DNA of 64,000 bases from Lentinula raphanica (Eukaryota; Basidiomycota; Agaricomycetes; Agaricales; Omphalotaceae): the NCBI GenBank assembly GCA_027919835.1, contig JANVFP010000002.1, positions 1,054,001 to 1,118,000 on the forward strand, read 5' to 3'. Below the pieces are notes generated by a model, which was given only the letters and a program-made list of their open reading frames with translations, did not search any database and was not told the DNA's origin. The position numbers and the translations under genes are program-made. This document shows, one piece after another, positions 56,128 through 64,000 of the stretch; position 1 is the stretch's first letter; every line of letters starts with the position of its first letter.

Positions 56128-57530
56128 TCATGCACCATGATGTGAATCTCCTTTAGCACGTCGAGGATTCACACCAGATGCCAGTAACCGTTCCCAGTGT
56201 TCGTGGCCTTCCTGGTACTCGCCGGTCTGCTTCCAATCGCCCGTGAGAGGATCACGCTCGAAATCACCATCACGGTACCCATATCGCTCCTTGAGAAGCC
56301 GAAGCAAAGGGTTCCGAAGATTAGGATCCATCCGCACAGTGTCTCCTGGGAGGTAGCTCCCAACTCTGTGTCGTGAAAGACTCTCTTCGAAGAGAGCCTC
56401 CTCGTAGGTGCACCCACAGTTCAAAGTGTTTGGAGGTGCGTTACGAGGGGGATAGACCCTTCGTTCTCGACGCGAATCGTGCCAGGCACACAGCGCATTA
56501 CCAGCCCGGTTAAGGGAGCAGAGGAATTTGACACGTGCGTTGGTGCGAGCTGCCCAAGAGGCTTGGAAATGTGGGGAAACAGGTGGCAACGGAGGTGAGC
56601 CCATAGAGCCTGAAGTATAAGCCGCAAGCTGACTTCGAAGCGCTTGGATTTCTTCTGCATCACGGAAATGCTGCTCTTCTAACTCTGCTATCCGCTGATG
56701 CAGATCATGATCTACAGGCAACTGGGAATGTGTGGTTGACACATCGTGTGTCGGAGCATAGCCTGCAATAGGTGTAGTCGTATCGTCATAATAGATCGTT
56801 GATGATGATGGTGCACCAGTAGTAAAACCTCCGTGAGTAATATCAGGCGATAAATGATAGGGCACGTCCCCTGCAACACCGGGGTATAACATATCAGACG
56901 GCGTACTCATTGGTATCTGTTCCTGGGACCAGGTCATAGAGACCAACTGGGCGTCTGGATGTCGAGGAGACAGTGAGACCATTCGTGAGCCAGAACCAGA
57001 GGGACAGGAACTAGTCCCAACGGCTCCCTGGAAACTCGAAGAAGAACCTGAAGAAGACCTACTCAGCCGAGCTGACGAACTAATAGAGCCCTGTTATGAC
57101 CATAATGAGCGAGAGAAAACATCATGTTTCATAGTTGATTTCTTACCGAAGAGTCATACGGCGTTGACTGGTACAACGGATAACCACCAACTGAGGATCT
57201 ACGTCCATCCGATCCTCTAGAACGGGTGTTCCAGTTATCATAACTCGAACCAGAAGTACCAGACATTCCGATTGTTTCCTCACTACTAGGGCGCAATTCA
57301 GGATAAGGTCGAGTGCGGGGACTTTCGGACTTTGTAGACCTTCGACGAATAGAATGAGAAGCACCAGTAAGGGCAGAGCTAGTGATAAATGGAGAAGAGG
57401 GTGGTGAGAACAGCGACGAGAAGTCCGTATGACTTTCTGCTTTGACTTCAGGCGTTTTTAAATCCACAACATTGTCCGTTGCATTGGGATCAAGCCAGGG
57501 GAAGAAGTCAACAGTCTCGTCGTTGTGCAT
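56128..57530 (-). CDS. Conserved basidiomycete protein of unknown function
   Basis: Two exons (57147-57530, 56128-57090) over a 56-nt intron give 448 aa, start MHNDETVDFFPWLDPNATDN. The first 280 residues are disordered and Ser-rich. A heptad-like segment, DLHQRIAELEEQHFRDAEEI, may form a coiled coil. The C-terminal 130 residues are compact: NARVKFLCSLNRAGNALCAW, HDSRRERRVYPPRNAPPN, LNCGCTYEEALFEESLSRHR, GSYLPGDTVRMDPNLRNPLL and RLLKERYGYRDGDFERDPLT. I recall this block as widespread in Agaricomycetes, without assigned function. Conserved Cys and His (CxxW-H, CxC) could bind metal (inference). A longer start at 57563 is possible. Confidence 0.68.
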
Positions 57531-58830
57531 GGCTAAGCAGTGCGGAAGGGAATAGAGAAACAAACGGATAAAACAAGCAAGTCTTTAACAGAGCCCAGTG
57601 CGATGCTGCTGCTTGGAAACTACGAAAGATGATCAAAAAAATCAAGTTACGAGGAAGACGTTCAAAATCTCACCGGTTATCTGATACAACAGGCTGTGAC
57701 GAAGATGATCACAGCGTTTTGAATACCTGACCAAACACAGAGTCTCTGACCTAAGAAAACATATATGCGGCGGTGTATGATTCTGATCGACTAGCCCACA
57801 TCAATCAAGGAAAATGTTTGCGTTATTCCCGCCACGTAACCCGAACACAGACCGTCCAAGATTACTCAGTATTCCGAAATCGATATCCGCAACCGAGAAA
57901 TCTAGGAAACGATCATGCTGCACTGCTAGCAAGGTTTGGAGAGGTAGCTTAGTACCAGCTGGAATTTTGAACAGAGCGATGGAATGTAGCTGATACCCAG
58001 TGCTACCCGTGGGTTTCAATTTTCTATTCCATCCATCTATCCTCCATTTGGCTGATCAGAAAGAAACGGGACCCGGGAGTGCCTTCAAGCGTATGGAACG
58101 AGCCTTCACAAGTTGTCCTGAAATGATGATATCTTATTTCCAGATGATCCGATGATATGAAGACAGAAGAAGTCGGCAAAAGCCTGCAAGATCTGCTTTC
58201 CAGGGAGTATCGCCATTTTTCACAGACAACACCTGCTAGTAGCCTAAGTATCTGTTTTGGAGTTATATCGAACCACCTCGTGCCATTGTTTACCAATGGG
58301 TTGTCTAGAACAACCAGTAATTTGAGTGACATTTGATGATGATTGGAGAGCCAACAACTTCACTTGATGTTGGTTGGGAGTTCGACGACGCCATCTTCGT
58401 TTACAGTCAGAGATCTCGTCAGTTCGACTCCCGGTCGACCAGAGCAGCTAATACCAAGACGATTGTGAGCTATCATAGATGGACAGATGGAAATTGCGCA
58501 CATTTTAAACATTCTAGACAAGGGAAAGCAGCGAATGACAGGATTCTCAGTCTGTGAAAGTTCCAATTCACAATTGTATTGAATGATCTCCATTATTTGA
58601 CAATCTCCAGACTTCAAATCTGCTGCAGAAGATAAGGAGACATCCATGGAGGTCTCGCGGTTTCTTCTTTGGCTTCGCGTTTGCAGTGAGCCAGTCGCGT
58701 ACTGCGATATATGTAATGAACAGAGAACAAGAGATTGTGGCGTGAGAACGGTCGCAACGTGGGAGCAACAAGAAAAAGCGGAAACTCAGAGTTCTCGGTA
58801 AAAAAAACTTCCACATCCTGCTCTTCCACC
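57531..58830. other. Intergenic with two unassigned open frames
   Basis: Minus-strand frames 58024-58332 (MSLKLLVVLDNPLVNNGTRW) and 57801-58019 (YQLHSIALFKIPAGTKLPLQ) lie end to end and look protein-like, but I could not join them by a credible intron or assign a family. The right end is the promoter of the S-adenosylhomocysteine hydrolase gene. Confidence 0.3.
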
Positions 58831-60722
<1,892 letters not shown>

Positions 60723-61371
60723 ACGCGTACTTTGAATCGATGCTGATGGCCTCAACGAGCCCTCGCCATATAACTTCTATCGGAAGCATAGGGATCTTCA
60801 ACGTCCTTGTCCCAAGCGGATGCCCTAATATTCGTTCCGTAACATTGAAAAGCATGCATTGGCAGGGTGCAAAGTTGGAGAGAGGACGCCAGGTTGGGTG
60901 TAGGATGATGGTCAAGTAAGGAGAGTGGTTGTTTTTAATAGGGCAAGGCCTCAACGAGCCTATTGTTGTAGCATACTAATTTCACGAATCCGCAAATCTA
61001 AATAGAAATGAAATATGTTCAAAACACTATTCAACGAACGAAATTTGACCTCAAGAGTGTCATTGTGAATGCTGTCTCCGGTGGTGTCGCTATTCAGGAT
61101 GTTCATATTATCAACCGGAATTTGTTACTAGTGCGAGGCTGTGCGGGACTTCTGCTGATATGTAAATGTCGCTCAGGAAAGTTCTGTCTATTTGTTCTCT
61201 GTCTTTGACCCCTTGCATCCCCCTCCTCTGTTACCACCACAACACAGTGAGTGCACAAGAAAGCTGCTTACACCGGAAATATACCCACATCTACCATCTG
61301 ATCCATCGGATGGCAGCCTGGGATACAAGCTGATATACTACATAGTTCGAAACTAAACACTTTCGTCCGGA
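60723..61371. other. Intergenic
   Basis: 3' flank of the hydrolase and 5' flank of the next gene; the frame 61008-61208 has no support. Confidence 0.5.
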
Positions 61372-63179
61372 ATGCATTCCTCCGACGTTACTGCTGTGTC
61401 TCCTCTTGGACCTATAGATCCTGCATCTGTCACTGAAGCAAGCTCTGATGAAACCGAAAAAGCTGCGCCTTGGATTGTCAGGAAATTAGTCGGGGTAAGT
61501 CCATTTTCCATCGATTATTTGGAGCCTGAGTCATCAAATTCATCTGACACGTCTTTGATACTCATGTAGTCTATGACTGGACGCATAGTCTTGTCCTCGT
61601 ACGAGTCTCTCAGAGCTGCAGGAACTAGTGTTATCTGCTTGTCACCTGTACGCCATTTGTTGCATCTCAAATCCACTATCAGAGTCGAAAATGATTTTCT
61701 GTTCTTTGTAGTGGGGAGATCAATCACCCTTAACGCTCCCATGTATACGTTTTCGTGATCTTGCCGTGCATACTGTGATTGCTGCTACGGTAACTCTCTC
61801 TATACATTGACACTACCATCCTTGATTTCGCTTTAAGCTTCCAACGCTTTGATGAAACTCGGATGAGAAGCTGCCACTCCCGCCGATTTCATTTCACTCA
61901 CCCCGTTTTCTTAGGGTGGTTTCGCTGCTATCGCCAGCCCAGTGATGGGCCCCGTTAGTGATCTTGTCGTCTCGTCTTTCGGAGATACGATATTAGTTGA
62001 ACTCGGTCTTCATGCCGGGTTCGACTTGACTACCAAGGCTGCCAACGATCTTATCATCGAACACGGTATCAAACATGCAATACCGATACACTCTAGTCGA
62101 CTGGAGACCACACATGTAAAGATACTGCTCATCACACTCAAGTTCAAACACACTATGGAAGATGCAGCACTAGGATTTTTCCGTAGCAGTATGCACAAGT
62201 AAGGGATTATCGGTTGCTCGCGTTCCTCCTACTGGGCTGATCGCGTCTCATCTCATAGAGATGCTGATCTTTTCGCAGCGGTCAAAGACTACTTGGCGAC
62301 AGAGAAAGGATGGTTCTCTCCATATCTGTTCGCGAGTAGTCGTCGCCCCATCATTCCTAGATCGATGAAGCCTGACGTTATTTTTTGTCATGGCCCTTTC
62401 TTGCAAGGTGAGCGAATCGGCAGTACGGCTTAACTCTCAACGGTGATTCACTGCCTTTCTCACAATCTGATGTAGGTGATTACCGAGTTGGAGAGACATT
62501 ACTGCGCGAATCAGCATCTATCATAAGCCTTTGCCAGGCTCCAATTCCCGAGGCTCCCTTGGAGAGAGAGAGCCCAAAGCATCATTACTCGTTGTCCGAC
62601 CTCAAGGATTTGAAGATGCCATCTCTTTCCAATGTGTTCTCTCGCTCTCACACACCGTCACCTGAGCCACAATTGACACCTTTACCTGTCCCCCCTACTC
62701 CCAGGCGCATGGTAATTACGGTCGTTGGTATCAAACCCCACCGGAAGCTTTGGACAACCTCTGCGCGTCCAGGGGAGAGCGTGATCAACTATATTCTCCT
62801 CAATGGCTGTCCTGCAATTGTCGTACCAGTCAAAGTAGGCGCCCCCCTCGTGGCTTGGGATACATTGACATTGGAAAAGCTATGGGAAGTCGAGCTCCCA
62901 TCTGCTGATGAGCCGCCTAGCACGCCGGGAAAATATGAGGGGATTGTAGGAGTCCTTTTCGAATTTCTGGACCTCTGTGTAGACTGGACACGGGTCGAGA
63001 TCGAAGAAGGTGCAAAGGACTCGGATGGAGATGCGATGCCAGAGCAGGATAAAAAGGAGAAGGTTAGAGATGCACTCAAGTTACTTGTTGCAGCTGCGAT
63101 AAGAAGTAAGGATAGTAAGGAGGTGAAGAAGGAGGTGGACGCTGAGAGGGCTGGAATAGCCATGTGGCGTATACCTTAG
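61372..63179 (+). CDS. Unassigned multi-exon protein
   Basis: Start MHSSDVTAVSPLGPIDPAS. Exons 61372-61494, 61570-61647, 61712-61789 and from 61915 on join in phase, followed by two more introns near 62200 and 62410. The fourth intron space (61790-61914) is 125 nt, longer than usual here. The ordered part reads GRIVLSSYESLRAAGTSVIC, LSPWGDQSPLTLPCIRFRDL, AVHTVIAATGGFAAIASPVM, GPVSDLVVSSFGDTILVELG, then KDYLATEKGWFSPYLFASSR, KPDVIFCHGPFLQGDYRVGE, a Pro-rich spacer, and VVGIKPHRKLWTTSARPGES, VINYILLNGCPAIVVPVKVG, APLVAWDTLTLEKLWEVELP. The protein ends in a Lys/Glu-rich helix. I do not recognise the family. The mix of Gly-rich and hydrophobic turns suggests a folded enzyme-like core rather than a scaffold. 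Confidence 0.6.
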
Positions 63180-63600
63180 AATACTTACTAGTAGGCGCGA
63201 CGCATTCTGCAGTGGCAACAATAACAATGGTGTTTGATATGCTCTAGCAGTTCACTCACTCGACGTGAACCACAGCGCCCTGCAAACTAGCATGAAGACC
63301 AAATAATTCGGAATGGGTAATGTAATTAATCAGTAAGAGAAGCATAAACGGGTATCACAAACACGGCAAGAACGAACACCCAAGGGCCAAGGTTCTATGT
63401 AGTATACCAATGAGAAAGTAGGCTGTGAAGAACGGTGAACGTAGTATACGGCAATGCATATAAAAATGAGATCGGTACCGCGAAATCGGAGAATACCACA
63501 AGACAGAGCGCCCCAATCTCCAAGGCAAACAGTTTCTCTGATAACTTAAGCACCATAGTGAAGATCATAATTTTGTTTCAATTTTCAAGAGAACCGCATA
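63180..63600. other. 3' flank of convergent genes
   Basis: Only short open frames between two converging genes; probably both 3' UTRs. Confidence 0.5.
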
Positions 63601-64000
63601 TTATGCCCCTCCGGGACCTGCTGCGCCACCCCTGCCACCGCCTCTCGTTAGCCCAGCAGCTGCTAAACCCCTCGAAACAAACCCTCCGCCTCCGCCTCCG
63701 CGCCCACGTCCACGTCCATGAGATGATCCACTTCGCTCTGGATGTGGCTGAGGATTCGTTGGAGATGCTATCGAGTCAGATGGCGTAGATTGGGCGAGCT
63801 GAGATTGAGAAGCTGCTCTCTCTCTTTCTCTTGTTTCCTTATCTGTGGCCTGCTTGATGTCGGGGACACTGCCATTAAGAGTCTGTCGGAAAATACAATA
63901 TCGACCTCTGCCATTAGTGGCATATAATATTAAGAGATTCGGATGATTCACCTGTCCAGTCCTCTCCAACCCTCGTTTCATAGTTGCTTCATCTCCAAAT
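63601..64000 (-). CDS. RGG-rich C-terminus, 5'-partial
   Basis: The gene leaves the window at its 5' side. The last exons read FGDEATMKRGLERTGQ, a GTGAAT intron of about 67 nt ending CCGACAG, then TLNGSVPDIKQATDKETRER and a Gln/Ser stretch, and finish with Gly/Arg repeats (GRGRGRGGGGGG, LTRGGGRGG). RGG tails bind RNA or are arginine-methylated in many ribonucleoproteins (known), so an RNA-linked role is inferred. The open frame continues past 64000, so the internal ATG is not taken as the start. Confidence 0.55.
   Translation of the reverse strand, partial: FGDEATMKRGLERTGQVNHPNLLILYATNGRGRYCIFRQTLNGSVPDIKQATDKETRERERAASQSQLAQSTPSDSIASPTNPQPHPERSGSSHGRGRGRGGGGGGFVSRGLAAAGLTRGGGRGGAAGPGGA

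Overview
The window is nuclear DNA of a filamentous basidiomycete, most likely an Agaricomycete. Nearly every gene is broken by many GT-AG introns of about 45-75 nt. The tRNAs carry small introns after anticodon position 37. The gene content also fits: long Ser/Pro-rich disordered proteins, a small secreted Cys-rich protein, a DUF7137-like surface protein and a PIF/Harbinger transposon. There is no operon logic, so genes are treated one by one and joined by splicing.

Layout. 0-1.1 kb: 3' part of a bestrophin-family channel. 1.9-4.2 kb: two unassigned proteins, the second with a signal peptide. 4.2-10.8 kb: gene-poor, with only short open frames and a possible gene relic. 10.8-14.2 kb: a large Ser/Pro-rich protein with an RRM-like C-terminus, followed on the opposite strand by a candidate 85-aa membrane protein. 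17.5-21.5 kb: tRNA-Gln(CUG), glutamate decarboxylase and a DUF7137-like protein, all on the minus strand. 23.7-27.5 kb: a 1,267-aa disordered protein. 27.8-30.0 kb: a PHO84-type phosphate/H+ symporter.

30,129-33,236 is a structurally complete two-gene PIF/Harbinger transposon with 63-bp perfect terminal inverted repeats and a TAA target duplication. Its DDE transposase and Myb/SANT partner are both open after splicing. It sits about 160 bp upstream of the phosphate transporter start codon. 34.7-37.0 kb: a DHA2-type MFS drug/H+ antiporter. 37.6-41.2 kb: a diverged tandem segmental duplication that produced two related unknown genes and a 5'-truncated copy of COA1 next to the intact COA1. 42.1 kb: tRNA-Leu(UAG). 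42.6-43.1 kb: a small secreted protein. 47.0-48.9 kb: two decaying paralogues around a dense field of palindromes and direct repeats. 49.3-55.4 kb: a peroxisomal-type ABCD transporter and a HAM1-like protein. 56.1-57.5 kb: a conserved basidiomycete protein of unknown role. 58.8-60.7 kb: intact S-adenosylhomocysteine hydrolase. 61.4-63.2 kb: an unassigned multi-exon protein. 63.6 kb to the end: the RGG-rich tail of a gene that leaves the window.

Three genes show single-base frame breaks at short homopolymers (about 98-101, 12,648-12,657 and 19,107). In each, one base is missing relative to the frame the protein family or composition requires. This looks more like assembly error than gene decay. 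Exon coordinates were derived by hand from splice signals, phase and family motifs. No database or alignment tool was used.
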